Source: an uncultured Pelagibacteraceae bacterium (GTDB lineage Bacteria > Pseudomonadota > Alphaproteobacteria > Pelagibacterales > Pelagibacteraceae). From it: a stretch of DNA of 64,000 nt. Shown here piece after piece: positions 41,509-52,130 of the stretch. The notes under the pieces are model-generated. The model was not told the origin of the DNA. It saw only the letters and a list, made by a program, of their open reading frames with translations, and did not search any database. Position 1 is the first letter of the stretch. Each line of letters begins with the position of its first letter. Both the position numbers and the translations under genes were made by a program. The stretch lies in NCBI GenBank assembly GCA_902513955.1, contig CABXOW010000003.1:33820-97819 (forward strand), given 5' to 3'.

Positions 41509-44352
41509 ATGCTACTAGGTGATTATTTCAAAAATATTAAAGATAGCTATAAACAAATTTTTTTTTCTGGAATTTCATTTGATAGCAATCAAATAAAAAA
41601 AAATTATATTTTTTTTGCAGTTAGAGGAAATAAAATAGATGGTAATATTTTTATATCATCTGCAATTTCTAATGGTGCAAAAATAATCATAACTGAAAAA
41701 AAAATTAATGGATTTAAAAATGGTATTTTATTTATTCAATCAAATAATGTTAGAAAGTTATTAGCTGAAATATCATTTAAAATTAATAACAAAGTACCTA
41801 ATAATATTATTGCAGTTACAGGTACGAATGGAAAATCATCTATTGCAGATTTTTATTATCAGATATTAGATTTGAATAATAAAAAGGTTGCTTCTATAGG
41901 AACTCTAGGAATTAAATCAAAAAAATTTAAAAAAGATTTATCAAATACAACAATAGACCCAATTCAATTAAATAAAATTTTAAATAATTTTAAAAAACAA
42001 AATATCAATAATGTTATTATGGAGGCATCAAGCCATGGTTTAAGTCAAAATAGATTAGATGGACTATCTTTCAATACTGGAATATTTACAAATTTATCAC
42101 AAGACCACTTAGATTATCATAAAAATATAAAAGATTATTTAAAAGCTAAACTTTATTTATTTGAGAATTTAATAAAAAAAAATGGAAATATAATAACTGA
42201 TGAAAAAATACCTGAATTTAAAAAAATAAAAAATATAGCATCTAATAAAAGTTTAAATCTTTTTTCATTATTAGATAAAAAAAATAATTTTCAATTTTTA
42301 TCTCACCAATATGAAGGAGAGTCTCAATTGTTGAAGATTAGATATAATAATTCAATACACAAAATTAAACTAAATTTGATTGGAAAAGTTCAATTAAAAA
42401 ATGTATTAATGGCAGTCATTGCTTCAATAAAGAGTAATATCAATATTAAAGACATATTTAAAGTAATACCAAAAATAAAGTCTGTAGAGGGAAGATTTGA
42501 AAGAGTTAGTAGAATAAAAAATAATTCAAAGGTAATTTTAGACTACGCACATACGCCAGATGCTTTAAAAACTTGTCTTAAAAATATAAAAGAACAATTC
42601 CCAGGTCACAAAATCAATTTAGTGTTTGGTTGTGGAGGGAATAGAGATCAAAATAAAAGAGCTAAAATGGGTAAAATTGCTGATCTTTTTTCAGATAAAA
42701 TTTATCTTACTGATGATAATCCAAGACTAGAGCAACCCAGTAAAATAAGAAAAGACATAAAAAAAGGAATAAAAAAACTAAAGGTGTTTGAATTTCCTAA
42801 TAGAGCAAAGGCAATATCTGAAGCAATAAATCAGTTAAATACAGGGGAAATTTTACTTGTAGCAGGAAAAGGACATGAAACAGTTCAAGAAATTGGTGTA
42901 AAAAAAATTTTCTTCTCAGATAAAAAAATTATCCTTGATACAATAAAAATTAAAAATTTAGCATTATCAAATAATTTGAAGGTTAATATACTTAATGAGC
43001 TTAATGGAGAAAAAAAAATATCTAACAAAATTTCGTTGAAGAAAGCCAGAATTAATTCAAAAGAAATAAAAAAAGGCGATATTTTTTTTGCAATTAAGGG
43101 AAAAAAAAATGATGGTAACAAATTTATAAATGAAGCTTTCAAAAAAAAAGCATCAATTGCAGTAGTTAATAAAATTGAAAAAAAAATAAATATTTCTCGT
43201 CAAATTAAAGTTGAAGACTCACTCAAATTTTTAACAAAAAGTTCTGAGCTATATAGAAAAAATATAAAAACAAAAATTATTGCTATAACTGGCAGTTGTG
43301 GAAAGACCACATTAAAAGAATTATTGGGAAACTCATTAAAACAGTTATCTAAAGTAGGTGTTTCACCTAAATCTTATAATAATAAATATGGAGTCCCTTT
43401 AAGCCTTTTTAATTTAGATCAAAAAAATAATTATGGTGTTTTGGAAATTGGAATGGGTAAAAAAGGTGAAATTGATTATCTTTCTAAAATTGTTAAACCT
43501 GATGTTAGTGTGATTACTAACATCAATTATGCTCATGCTAAGAATTTTAAAAATTTAAAACAAATTGCTTTAGCTAAATCAGAAATAATTAATAATACAA
43601 AAGTTAATGGGTTTGTCATTCTAAATGCTGATGATAATTTTTTTGGTTTACATAAAAATATATCTAATAAAAGAAACCTTAAAATTTTATCATTTGGTGT
43701 TGACAATCAATATTCAAATATAAAACTGATAAGTATTAAAAAAATTGCTAATAAGTTTAAAGCAACCATTAGAGTAAATAATTTAAAAACTTATTTTTTT
43801 ATTTCTAACAATTTTCAAAATAATATCTTAAATATTTTAGCTGGGTTGGCTGTAATGAGTGTTTTTTTAGATGTATCTAAATTAAATAAAAACATTTTCA
43901 TAGGTTTTAAAACACTCGAGGGCAGAGGAGATACTACTAAAATTAAGATTAATAATAAGAGCTTAAACCTGATAGATGAAAGCTATAATTCAAATCCGTT
44001 ATCTCTTAAATCTGCAATTTTAAATTTTGATAAAATCAAAATTAATAAGGGAAAAAAATTTTTATTATTAGGTGATATGTTAGAGCTTGGAAAACACTCA
44101 AAAAAACTTCACCAATCTATTGCAAAAATAATTAATAATACAAAGATAGACAAAATCTTTGTTAAAGGAAGTAAAGTTTTGTTTACATACAATTTAATTT
44201 CAAAAGAGAAAAAAGGCAGAATATTAAACAACAACTCGCAAATTATTGATTTGATTAAAAACGATTTAAATAATAATGATTATCTTATGGTTAAGGCCTC
44301 AAATGCGACAGGATTCAATGAGATAATCAGTAATTTAAAAGGTTTAAAATAA
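41509..44352 (+). CDS. MurE-MurF fusion (UDP-MurNAc-tripeptide synthetase / D-Ala-D-Ala ligase)
   Basis: A single 947-residue ORF contains two complete Mur ligases. Residues 1 to about 480 are MurE, with ATP loop ITGTNGKSSIADF, VIMEASSHGLSQNRL and the meso-diaminopimelate motif DDNPR. Residues about 505-947 are MurF, with ITGSCGKTTLKELL and EIGMGKKGEIDYL. They add meso-DAP and D-Ala-D-Ala to the UDP-muramyl precursor. The linker has no in-frame start preceded by a ribosome-binding site, so a real fusion is likely, as is known in Bordetella. mraY follows one base after its stop. Confidence 0.93.
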   Translation: MLLGDYFKNIKDSYKQIFFSGISFDSNQIKKNYIFFAVRGNKIDGNIFISSAISNGAKIIITEKKINGFKNGILFIQSNNVRKLLAEISFKINNKVPNNIIAVTGTNGKSSIADFYYQILDLNNKKVASIGTLGIKSKKFKKDLSNTTIDPIQLNKILNNFKKQNINNVIMEASSHGLSQNRLDGLSFNTGIFTNLSQDHLDYHKNIKDYLKAKLYLFENLIKKNGNIITDEKIPEFKKIKNIASNKSLNLFSLLDKKNNFQFLSHQYEGESQLLKIRYNNSIHKIKLNLIGKVQLKNVLMAVIASIKSNINIKDIFKVIPKIKSVEGRFERVSRIKNNSKVILDYAHTPDALKTCLKNIKEQFPGHKINLVFGCGGNRDQNKRAKMGKIADLFSDKIYLTDDNPRLEQPSKIRKDIKKGIKKLKVFEFPNRAKAISEAINQLNTGEILLVAGKGHETVQEIGVKKIFFSDKKIILDTIKIKNLALSNNLKVNILNELNGEKKISNKISLKKARINSKEIKKGDIFFAIKGKKNDGNKFINEAFKKKASIAVVNKIEKKINISRQIKVEDSLKFLTKSSELYRKNIKTKIIAITGSCGKTTLKELLGNSLKQLSKVGVSPKSYNNKYGVPLSLFNLDQKNNYGVLEIGMGKKGEIDYLSKIVKPDVSVITNINYAHAKNFKNLKQIALAKSEIINNTKVNGFVILNADDNFFGLHKNISNKRNLKILSFGVDNQYSNIKLISIKKIANKFKATIRVNNLKTYFFISNNFQNNILNILAGLAVMSVFLDVSKLNKNIFIGFKTLEGRGDTTKIKINNKSLNLIDESYNSNPLSLKSAILNFDKIKINKGKKFLLLGDMLELGKHSKKLHQSIAKIINNTKIDKIFVKGSKVLFTYNLISKEKKGRILNNNSQIIDLIKNDLNNNDYLMVKASNATGFNEIISNLKGLK

Positions 44353-45438
44353 ATGCTTTATCAATTTCTACTTAATTTCGTCGATATTTTTGGATTTTTA
44401 AACGTTTTTAAATATATCACTTTTAGAACTGGATTATCTTTATTCACCTCATTAATTATAGTTTTGTTAATTGGGGGGCCTATTATAAGTTTTTTTTCAA
44501 ATAGAAAAATTGTAAATCCTATACGTGATGATGGTCCACAAGATCATATTGTAAAAAAAATTGGCACCCCAACAATGGGAGGAGTAATCATTTTATTTGG
44601 ATTACTATTTTCTGTTTTATGTTGGGGGGATCTATCAAATACAAGTGTTTTATTTTGTATTTATATCGCTATTTCATTTGGTTTACTTGGTGCATTAGAT
44701 GATTATAAAAAGATAAAACGTAATAATTCGTCAGGTATTTCATCTAAATTCAAAATATTATCACAAGTTTTTTTAACAATACTAGGGATTAGTTTATTTG
44801 TTTACTATGTTGATTATCAAGAAATTACTAATTTATATTTTCCATTTTTTAAAAATTTAATAATTAATCTTGGATGGTTTTTTATTCCTTTTTCCGTATT
44901 TGTAATTGTAGGTTCATCGAATGCAGTTAATTTAACTGATGGACTTGATGGATTAGCTACAGTGCCTGTAATTTTAGTTGCAGGTTGTTTTGCTTTTATA
45001 AGTTATGTCACAGGCAACATTGTTTTTTCTGATTACTTACAAATTCCTTATATTGAAGGAACAGGAGAGGTTTCAATTTTCTGTGGAGCAATAATAGGAT
45101 CATGCTTAGGGTTTTTGTGGTTTAATGCACCACCAGCTAAAATTTTTATGGGTGATACAGGTTCTTTAGCACTTGGCGGTTCTTTAGGAGCTGTTGGAAT
45201 AATCACAAAACACGAAATAGTATTAGCAATTACAGGTGGGTTATTTGTTCTCGAGGCTGTTTCTGTGATGGTACAAGTAATTTCTTTTAAATTAACTGGA
45301 AAAAGAATTTTTAGAATGGCACCAATACATCATCATTTTGAAAAAAAGGGATGGCCTGAGTCAACAGTCGTAATTAGATTTTGGATCATTTCAATTATTT
45401 TAGCAATGATAGGTCTGGCTACTTTAAAATTAAGATAA
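44353..45438 (+). CDS. mraY: Phospho-MurNAc-pentapeptide transferase MraY
   Basis: A 361-residue membrane enzyme with ten spans that makes lipid I from UDP-MurNAc-pentapeptide and undecaprenyl phosphate. DDGPQDHIVKKIGTPTMGG near the N-terminus, DDYKK near 117, the NAVNLTDGLDGLA loop and the C-terminal MAPIHHHFEKKGWPE are the conserved cytoplasmic sites. Its stop overlaps the murD start (TAATG at 45436-45440). Confidence 0.96.
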   Translation: MLYQFLLNFVDIFGFLNVFKYITFRTGLSLFTSLIIVLLIGGPIISFFSNRKIVNPIRDDGPQDHIVKKIGTPTMGGVIILFGLLFSVLCWGDLSNTSVLFCIYIAISFGLLGALDDYKKIKRNNSSGISSKFKILSQVFLTILGISLFVYYVDYQEITNLYFPFFKNLIINLGWFFIPFSVFVIVGSSNAVNLTDGLDGLATVPVILVAGCFAFISYVTGNIVFSDYLQIPYIEGTGEVSIFCGAIIGSCLGFLWFNAPPAKIFMGDTGSLALGGSLGAVGIITKHEIVLAITGGLFVLEAVSVMVQVISFKLTGKRIFRMAPIHHHFEKKGWPESTVVIRFWIISIILAMIGLATLKLR

Positions 45439-46742
45439 TGATAGAAAATAAAAATATTTTTTTACAAAAAAAAATATTAATTTATGGTCTAGGAAAAAGT
45501 GGGCTTTCTTCATATAAATTTTTAAATAATAAAGCCAAAGTATATTTATTTGATGATGATTTAAAAAAAAAAATTAGACATCAATCAAATCAAAGACTTA
45601 GAAATGTTCAGGTAATATCAAAAATTAAGTTTGATAGTATTATTATCAGTCCAGGAATTGATGTTTTAAAATGTAAATTATCTAAATTTCTTAAAAAAAA
45701 TAAATCTAAAATTTATACAGATTTGGATATATTCTATTCATTTTTCAAAAATAAAAGCATCACTATCACAGGAACTAATGGAAAATCAACCACAGTTAAA
45801 ATATTGCATGAAGTTTTATCAGACCAAAACTATGATTGTAGGTTGATTGGAAATATTGGAAATCCAGTATTATCTGAAAAAAAAATTACTAAAAAGACTA
45901 TTTTCGTGATTGAAGCTTCCTCATATCAATTAGATTATAGCAGAATATTTACCTCAAAATACTCAGCAATACTTAACATTAGTTCCGATCATATAGAAAG
46001 ACATAAAAATTTAAAAAATTATATTAATGCTAAATTTAAGTTATTAAATTCTCAGTCTAAGGATTCTATAGCATTTGTAAAAAAAAATGATTTGTTAATA
46101 AATAAAAAGCTTAACAGCAAAAGATATAATCCAAAAATTATTAGAGTTGATTTAAAAAAAGCAAATAAAATAATTAAGCAATTAAAGAATAAGTATTTTT
46201 TATCTGCAGGTAACTTAGAAAATTTATCATTTGTTTTGCAGATTTCTGAAACATTAAATTTAAATAATAAAACATTAATCAAAACTTTAAATAGATTTAA
46301 AGGATTAAAATATCGACAACAAATTATCTATGAAAATAAAAATTTAACGATAATTAATGACTCTAAATCTACAAGCTTTGCTTCATCAGAAAACTTGTTA
46401 AAAAATTTAAAAAATGTTTATTGGATTTTAGGTGGTATTCCCAAAAAAGGTGATCAATTGAATCTATCTAAAATACATTGCAAGAATTATAAAACATTTA
46501 TTTTTGGTAATAACCATGAAGAATTTAAAAATAATATTAAAAATAAGATGCCAATTAGGAATTTTAAAAATTTAAAAGATATATTAAAAAAAATATTTTT
46601 TGATTTAAAAGATAAAAAATTAAAAAAAAATATTATTTTTTTTAGTCCTGCGGGGGCATCATTTGATAGCTTTAAAAATTTTGAATATAGAGGAAAATAT
46701 TTTAATCAATTAGTTAAAAAATTTTTAAATGCAAAACGATAG
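45438..46742 (+). CDS. murD: UDP-MurNAc-L-Ala--D-Glu ligase MurD
   Basis: A 434-residue Mur ligase adding D-Glu. The start at 45438 overlaps the mraY stop; an in-frame ATG 57 bp upstream lies inside mraY and gives a meaningless N-terminus. ILIYGLGKSGLSSY is the N-terminal Rossmann loop, ITGTNGKSTTVKIL the ATP loop, IEASSYQLDYS the central motif, and NDSKSTSFASSENLL the C-terminal domain. It overlaps ftsW by 14 bases. Confidence 0.93.
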   Translation: MIENKNIFLQKKILIYGLGKSGLSSYKFLNNKAKVYLFDDDLKKKIRHQSNQRLRNVQVISKIKFDSIIISPGIDVLKCKLSKFLKKNKSKIYTDLDIFYSFFKNKSITITGTNGKSTTVKILHEVLSDQNYDCRLIGNIGNPVLSEKKITKKTIFVIEASSYQLDYSRIFTSKYSAILNISSDHIERHKNLKNYINAKFKLLNSQSKDSIAFVKKNDLLINKKLNSKRYNPKIIRVDLKKANKIIKQLKNKYFLSAGNLENLSFVLQISETLNLNNKTLIKTLNRFKGLKYRQQIIYENKNLTIINDSKSTSFASSENLLKNLKNVYWILGGIPKKGDQLNLSKIHCKNYKTFIFGNNHEEFKNNIKNKMPIRNFKNLKDILKKIFFDLKDKKLKKNIIFFSPAGASFDSFKNFEYRGKYFNQLVKKFLNAKR

Positions 46743-47856
46743 TTTTTTATATAAATTTTATTATCAATGGTGGAAGAATATAGATAAATCTATTTTTTTG
46801 CTTATTGGTCTGTTATTTACAATTGGACTTTTTTTTTCATTAGTTTCAACATCATTAATTGCTTCAGATAAACTGGATACAAATAGCTATTTCTTTTTTT
46901 TTAAACATTTAATCTATATTTTTATTGGAATATTTATAATTTTTATTTTTTCTTCTATAAAAACTGATCAATTATTCCATTATTCGTATTTTCTTTTTTT
47001 TGTTACCTTAATTTCTTTATTTTTAGTTCCAATTATTGGTGTTGAAGTAAAGGGATCAAAAAGATGGATAGATTTATTTTTTTTACCAAGATTTCAACCA
47101 ATTGAATTATTAAAACCTTTTTTAATTATTATGATCTCAACTATTCTTTGTAGTGTTAGAAGCTCAAATCTTTATTTAAAATATTTATTATCAATTATCT
47201 TAGTATCAATAATCTCTTTACTTTTAATAATGCAGCCAGATATTGGGCAAACTCTTCTTGTTATTTTCTCTTGGGCAGTGCTAATCTTTACCTCAGGAAT
47301 TAACATCTTTTTTCTATTTGGTCTTTCTATATTTTGTTTTATTTCATTGGCTTATTTAATTATATACGTACCTAAGTTTGATTATATTCAAAGCAGGATA
47401 TTTTCTTTTTTTAATAGAGATACAGGAACACATAATTTTCAATCCGATAAAGCAATCGAGTCCATTACAAGTGGTGGTTATTTTGGAAAAGGAATTGGCG
47501 AAGGAACTTTAAAAAATCGAGTACCAGAAGCTCATACAGATTATATTATATCTGTAATTTCTGAAGAGTTTGGGGTTGTTGCCATAATATTAATATTATT
47601 ATTATTTTTAATGTTCATATACATGGTCTTTAAAAAAATAAATTATGAAAAAAATGATAAAATTAAACTCGTTTTAATTGGATGTGTTAGCTTAATCCTA
47701 ATGCAAGCGACCATTCATGTAGGTGTTAATATTAGATTATTTCCTACTACTGGTATGACGTTACCATTTTTGAGTTATGGAGGTTCTTCAATAGTAAGTA
47801 TTTCAATACTATCGGGAATAATTTTAAATTTAACTAAAAGAAAAATAGATAATTAA
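46729..47856 (+). CDS. ftsW: Septal peptidoglycan polymerase FtsW
   Basis: A 375-residue SEDS glycosyltransferase with about ten membrane spans. Family sites are VKGSKRWIDL, QPDIGQTLLV, the GGYFGKGIGEGTLKNRVPEAHTD-type loop (Asp of HTDYI) and GMTLPFLSYGGSS. It polymerises lipid II at the septum together with FtsI. It starts inside murD and ends one base before murG. Confidence 0.95.
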   Translation: MQNDSFLYKFYYQWWKNIDKSIFLLIGLLFTIGLFFSLVSTSLIASDKLDTNSYFFFFKHLIYIFIGIFIIFIFSSIKTDQLFHYSYFLFFVTLISLFLVPIIGVEVKGSKRWIDLFFLPRFQPIELLKPFLIIMISTILCSVRSSNLYLKYLLSIILVSIISLLLIMQPDIGQTLLVIFSWAVLIFTSGINIFFLFGLSIFCFISLAYLIIYVPKFDYIQSRIFSFFNRDTGTHNFQSDKAIESITSGGYFGKGIGEGTLKNRVPEAHTDYIISVISEEFGVVAIILILLLFLMFIYMVFKKINYEKNDKIKLVLIGCVSLILMQATIHVGVNIRLFPTTGMTLPFLSYGGSSIVSISILSGIILNLTKRKIDN

Positions 47857-47857
47857 A

Positions 47858-48925
47858 ATGAAGGGTAAAATTTTAATCTCCACAGGAGGGTCTGGTGGAC
47901 ATGTTATTCCCGCAACTACAATTTACGATCATTTAAAAGATGTTTATGATATCTTAATTTCAAGCGACGTCCGAGGTCTTAATTATTTAGATAATAAATT
48001 TTATGACATTTTAATTATTGATACACCTAAGTTAAATAATTTCGTGTTATTGCCATTATCGATTTTAAAAGTATTTTTTTTAACTTTAAAATCTTTACTA
48101 ATTTTTAAAAAAGAGAAAATCCAAATTCTTATTTCCACAGGTGGATATATGTCATTACCACTATGTTTAGCTGCAAGAATATTAAATATTAGAATTTATT
48201 TATTAGAACCAAATATGGTTATTGGAAGAGCAAATAAATTTTTTCTCAAATTTTGTAAAAAAATTATATGTTACTCTGAAAATATTATTGGTTTTCCTAA
48301 AGAGTTTAGAAGTAAATTAAATATTATAAATCCACTTATAAGAAAGAAATATTATGATAAAAAATTAAAAGAATATGAAAATGAAAAATTTACATTAATA
48401 ATAATAGGAGGAAGTCAAGGAGCAAAAATATTTGATAAAATCTTACATGAGTCAATTATTGAAGTTTCAAAAATAAAACCTTTAAAAGTAATTCATCAAA
48501 CAAATCAAAAAAATGTAGATGCTCTTAAAAATTTATATTCTAAGAACATGATTGATAATATTGTATTTAACTTTGACCAAAGTCTTGACTCATTAATAAA
48601 TCAATCAGATTTATGTATAACAAGAGCAGGAGCATCTAGTTTGGCAGAAATTTCTCTATTAAAAAAACCTTTTATTGCTATTCCACTACCAAGTTCTAAA
48701 GATAATCATCAATTAGAAAATGCAAACTATTATAAAAATAAAGGTTGTTGTTGGATAGTTGAGCAAATTAATTTTGATAAAAAAAAATTTAAAGATTTAT
48801 TATCAAATATAATGATTAATAAAGATGAAATACTTGTGAAAAAAAATAATTTAGAAAAATTAAATTATCAAAATACTTGGAATAATGTTAATCAAGATTT
48901 ATTAAATCTTATAAATGAAAATTAA
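47858..48925 (+). CDS. murG: UDP-GlcNAc transferase MurG
   Basis: A 355-residue GT-B glycosyltransferase that converts lipid I to lipid II. The N-terminal glycine loop TGGSGGHVIPA, the second motif STGGYMSLP, the GGSQGAKIF loop, and the C-terminal TRAGASSLAEI with SSKDNHQLENA are conserved. It overlaps murC by 11 bases. Confidence 0.95.
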   Translation: MKGKILISTGGSGGHVIPATTIYDHLKDVYDILISSDVRGLNYLDNKFYDILIIDTPKLNNFVLLPLSILKVFFLTLKSLLIFKKEKIQILISTGGYMSLPLCLAARILNIRIYLLEPNMVIGRANKFFLKFCKKIICYSENIIGFPKEFRSKLNIINPLIRKKYYDKKLKEYENEKFTLIIIGGSQGAKIFDKILHESIIEVSKIKPLKVIHQTNQKNVDALKNLYSKNMIDNIVFNFDQSLDSLINQSDLCITRAGASSLAEISLLKKPFIAIPLPSSKDNHQLENANYYKNKGCCWIVEQINFDKKKFKDLLSNIMINKDEILVKKNNLEKLNYQNTWNNVNQDLLNLINEN

Positions 48926-50309
48926 ATTAGCAAAATCTGAGATTATCCATTTTATAGGTATTGGCGGAATAGGAATGAGCGGATTATCCCTTATAATGAA
49001 AGGTAAGGGTTTTAAAGTTCAAGGAAGCGACATTGCTAGCAATAAGAATATTGAAAGATTAAAAAAAGAAAAAATACAGATTACAATTGGACATAAAAAA
49101 CAAAATATAAATAAAGCAACTATTATTGTCGTTTCTTCTGCAATTAAAAAAAATAATCCAGAATTGGTGGAGGCAAAAAAAAAACAATTGCCAATTTATA
49201 AAAGAGGAGAAATGCTGGCAAATATTGTTTCTCTAACTAAGAATATTGTTGTTGTTGGCTCTCATGGAAAAACAACCACAACGTCACTAATAGCTTCAAT
49301 TTTTCAAGAGACCAAAATAGATCCAACTATTATTAATGGAGGTGTTATAAATTCTATCAATAACTCTGCTAGACTGGGTAAAAGTGACTGGTCAATCTTA
49401 GAAGCCGACGAGTCAGATGGCAGTTTTGTCTATATCCCATCCACATACTCAATAATAACCAATATAGATAGAGAACATATGGATTTTTATAGCTCTATGG
49501 ATGAGTTGAATAAATATTTTATTAAGTTCGTAAATAAAGTTCCATCCTTCGGAAAATCTTTTATTTGTATAGATGATAAAAATAATAAAAATTTGATTAA
49601 GAAATTAAGTAATAAAAATTTTTACACATATGGTATTGATACAAAATCAAATTTTTGTATTAAGAATATTAAACAATCAAAAAATTATTCTGAGTTTGAT
49701 TTAAAGATAATTTTACCAAATAAAAAAAATAGATTAATTAAAAAGATTAAGATTCCACTATTAGGAATACATAATATTAAAAACTCAGTCGCAGCATCAG
49801 CTTTGGCTATTACAGTTGGATTAACTATTTCAAGTATAAAAAAAGGGTTAAAAAATTTTAAGGGAGTTCAAAGAAGATTTAACAAAATTTTTACATTTAA
49901 TAAAGTTGACTTTTTTGATGACTACGCTCATCATCCAACAGAAATTAAAGTTGTATTAGACGGAGTAAGTAACGTTTATAAAGATTATGACAAAGTATGT
50001 ATTTTTCAACCACACAGAATATCAAGATTAAAAGATTTAAAAAAAGAATTTACTTATGCATTTAAAAATGCCGATACAGTAATTTTACTTCCTATTTACA
50101 CTGCAGGCGAAAAAATAACATTAGGTTTTAAATATGAAAATTTTGCAAGAGAAATAATCAAAAACTCAAAAGTAAAACTATTTTTAGTAGATGATAGATT
50201 TCAATTAGTAAAATACATAAAAAATAATATTTATGGAAAAAAAATAGTTATTGGAATGGGCGCAGGAACTATCTCAACGTGGATGAGAGAAATACCTAGA
50301 TATTTATAA
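48915..50309 (+). CDS. murC: UDP-MurNAc--L-alanine ligase MurC
   Basis: A 464-residue Mur ligase adding L-Ala. FIGIGGIGMSGLS is the Rossmann loop, VGSHGKTTTTSLIA the ATP loop, EADESDGSF the central motif, and DDYAHHPTEIK the C-terminal site. Its stop shares a base with the murB start (TAATG). Confidence 0.95.
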   Translation: MKIKLAKSEIIHFIGIGGIGMSGLSLIMKGKGFKVQGSDIASNKNIERLKKEKIQITIGHKKQNINKATIIVVSSAIKKNNPELVEAKKKQLPIYKRGEMLANIVSLTKNIVVVGSHGKTTTTSLIASIFQETKIDPTIINGGVINSINNSARLGKSDWSILEADESDGSFVYIPSTYSIITNIDREHMDFYSSMDELNKYFIKFVNKVPSFGKSFICIDDKNNKNLIKKLSNKNFYTYGIDTKSNFCIKNIKQSKNYSEFDLKIILPNKKNRLIKKIKIPLLGIHNIKNSVAASALAITVGLTISSIKKGLKNFKGVQRRFNKIFTFNKVDFFDDYAHHPTEIKVVLDGVSNVYKDYDKVCIFQPHRISRLKDLKKEFTYAFKNADTVILLPIYTAGEKITLGFKYENFAREIIKNSKVKLFLVDDRFQLVKYIKNNIYGKKIVIGMGAGTISTWMREIPRYL

Positions 50310-51214
50310 TGAGTATGAACCGAGATGATTTATTGTTGGAATTTAATGAAAATATAAAATTTGATTTTAATTTAAAAAAAAAAAATTGGTTTAATATTGC
50401 TGGTATTACTAAAATTTATTATAAAGCGGAAAATTTAAAAGAATTAATTAGATTTTTAAAAATAATTGAAAATAAAGAAAAACTATTTGTCCTAGGTGGC
50501 GGTTCAAATACTTTAATTACTGATAAAACTTATGATGGAGTAGTTGTTAAGCTATCAAAAAATTTTAACAATATTTCATTATTATCAGAAGATATAATTA
50601 TTGCCGGAAGTGCTGTCAGTGATAAATCGCTTTCAGAATTTGCAATGGACAATAATTTGGGTGGGTTTGAGTTTTTATCTTGCATACCTGGTACAGTAGG
50701 AGGAGGAATTAGGATGAACGCAGGTTGTTTTGATAGAGAATTTAAAGATATCTTAATTTCAATACAAGCTATCAATAAATCAGGACAGGTTATTACGATA
50801 CCAGCAAATGAAATAGATTTTAAATACAGAGACAGTGGATTGCCTAATGATTTAATCTTTTTAAGTGCATCTTTTAAGGGTTTTAAAAAAAATTCAGATT
50901 TAATTAAGAATGAAATGATAAAATTAAAAGAAAAAAAAGAAAAGGCACAACCTACAAGAATTAAAACTAGTGGTAGTACTTTTAAAAATCCATTAGGTCA
51001 ATCAGATAAAAAAGTTTGGCAATTAATAAAAGATTCAGTCTCTCTAGAAAAATCATTTGGAGACGCCTGTATTTCAGAAAAACATTGTAATTTTTTTGTA
51101 AACAAAGGTAATGCTAAATTTGATGATATGAAAAGATTAATAGAATTTGTATCTGAGAGTGTTTTAAAAAAAACTGGAGTAAAGTTAGAAACAGAAATAA
51201 AAATTTTAGAATAA
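50309..51214 (+). CDS. murB: UDP-GlcNAc-enolpyruvate reductase MurB
   Basis: A 301-residue FAD flavoenzyme that completes UDP-MurNAc. GGGSNTLI is the FAD loop; SCIPGTVGGGIRMNAG and the YRDSGLP motif line the active site; the catalytic Ser lies in TSGSTFKNP. It is of the shorter type II form without the inserted loop. Confidence 0.94.
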   Translation: MSMNRDDLLLEFNENIKFDFNLKKKNWFNIAGITKIYYKAENLKELIRFLKIIENKEKLFVLGGGSNTLITDKTYDGVVVKLSKNFNNISLLSEDIIIAGSAVSDKSLSEFAMDNNLGGFEFLSCIPGTVGGGIRMNAGCFDREFKDILISIQAINKSGQVITIPANEIDFKYRDSGLPNDLIFLSASFKGFKKNSDLIKNEMIKLKEKKEKAQPTRIKTSGSTFKNPLGQSDKKVWQLIKDSVSLEKSFGDACISEKHCNFFVNKGNAKFDDMKRLIEFVSESVLKKTGVKLETEIKILE

Positions 51215-51215
51215 A

Positions 51216-52130
51216 TTGAAAAAAAAAATACTAATAATTGCTGGTGGAATATCAAAAGAAAGAACAATTAGCCTTGATACAGGTTTGCAAGTTTTAAAAG
51301 AACTTAAAAAAAATGGCTATAGTGTAAAAATTTCTGAACCAGATAGCAATTTATCAAAAAATATAAATCAATTTAAACCAGATATTATATTTAACGCATT
51401 ACACGGACAGTTTGGTGAAGACGGTTACATTCAAACTATTTTAGAAGGATTTAAAATACCATACACGCACTCAGGAGTAGTTGCTTCTTCATTAGCAATG
51501 GATAAGGAAATATCAAAAAAAATTTTTATAAAGAATAAAATCAATACACCAAAATATATTAAATATTCTTTTGAAAAAAATAATTTTGATTTAATAAAAA
51601 TAATTGAAAAGAAGTTAAAATTTCCAGTTGTAGTTAAGCCAATTAATGAAGGGTCAAGTGTAAATGTATTTATTTGTACTAAAAAAAATATTTTAAGAGT
51701 CATAAATTCAATGAAAATTTACAAACAGATAATAATCGAAGAATTTATTGGAGGAAGAGAAATTCAAGTTGCAATTATGGGAAATAAAAAATTAGGTGCA
51801 ATAGAACTTAAACCAAAAAGAAAATTTTATGATTATCAAGCTAAATACAATGTTAATGCAAAAACTGAACATATAATTCCAGTTTCACTTCCTAAAAATA
51901 AATTAAATGAGGTTATGAATTTATCACTTAAGGCACATAAAGTAATTGGTTGTAATGGAGTTACAAGATCAGACTTTAAATTTTACAAAAATAAGTTTTA
52001 TTTATTGGAGATAAATACTCAACCAGGAATGACAAAACTATCTCTTGTCCCAGAAATAGCAAAATATAGAGGTATAACTTTTATAAAATTAATTGAGTGG
52101 ATTTTAAAAGATGCAACAACGAAAAAGTAA
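51216..52130 (+). CDS. ddl: D-alanine--D-alanine ligase
   Basis: A 304-residue ATP-grasp ligase making D-Ala-D-Ala for MurF. The start is a TTG one base after the murB stop, supported by the first residues KKKILIIAGGISKER, the usual Ddl beginning. HGQFGEDG, VVKPINEGSS, the EEFIGGREIQVA loop and the C-terminal EINTQPGMTKLS are conserved. It overlaps ftsQ by 20 bases. Confidence 0.94.
   Translation: MKKKILIIAGGISKERTISLDTGLQVLKELKKNGYSVKISEPDSNLSKNINQFKPDIIFNALHGQFGEDGYIQTILEGFKIPYTHSGVVASSLAMDKEISKKIFIKNKINTPKYIKYSFEKNNFDLIKIIEKKLKFPVVVKPINEGSSVNVFICTKKNILRVINSMKIYKQIIIEEFIGGREIQVAIMGNKKLGAIELKPKRKFYDYQAKYNVNAKTEHIIPVSLPKNKLNEVMNLSLKAHKVIGCNGVTRSDFKFYKNKFYLLEINTQPGMTKLSLVPEIAKYRGITFIKLIEWILKDATTKK

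Noticed and set aside
45381..45437. Longer N-terminus of MurD
   Set aside because: It overlaps the mraY end; the ATG overlapping the mraY stop gives the standard MurD beginning.
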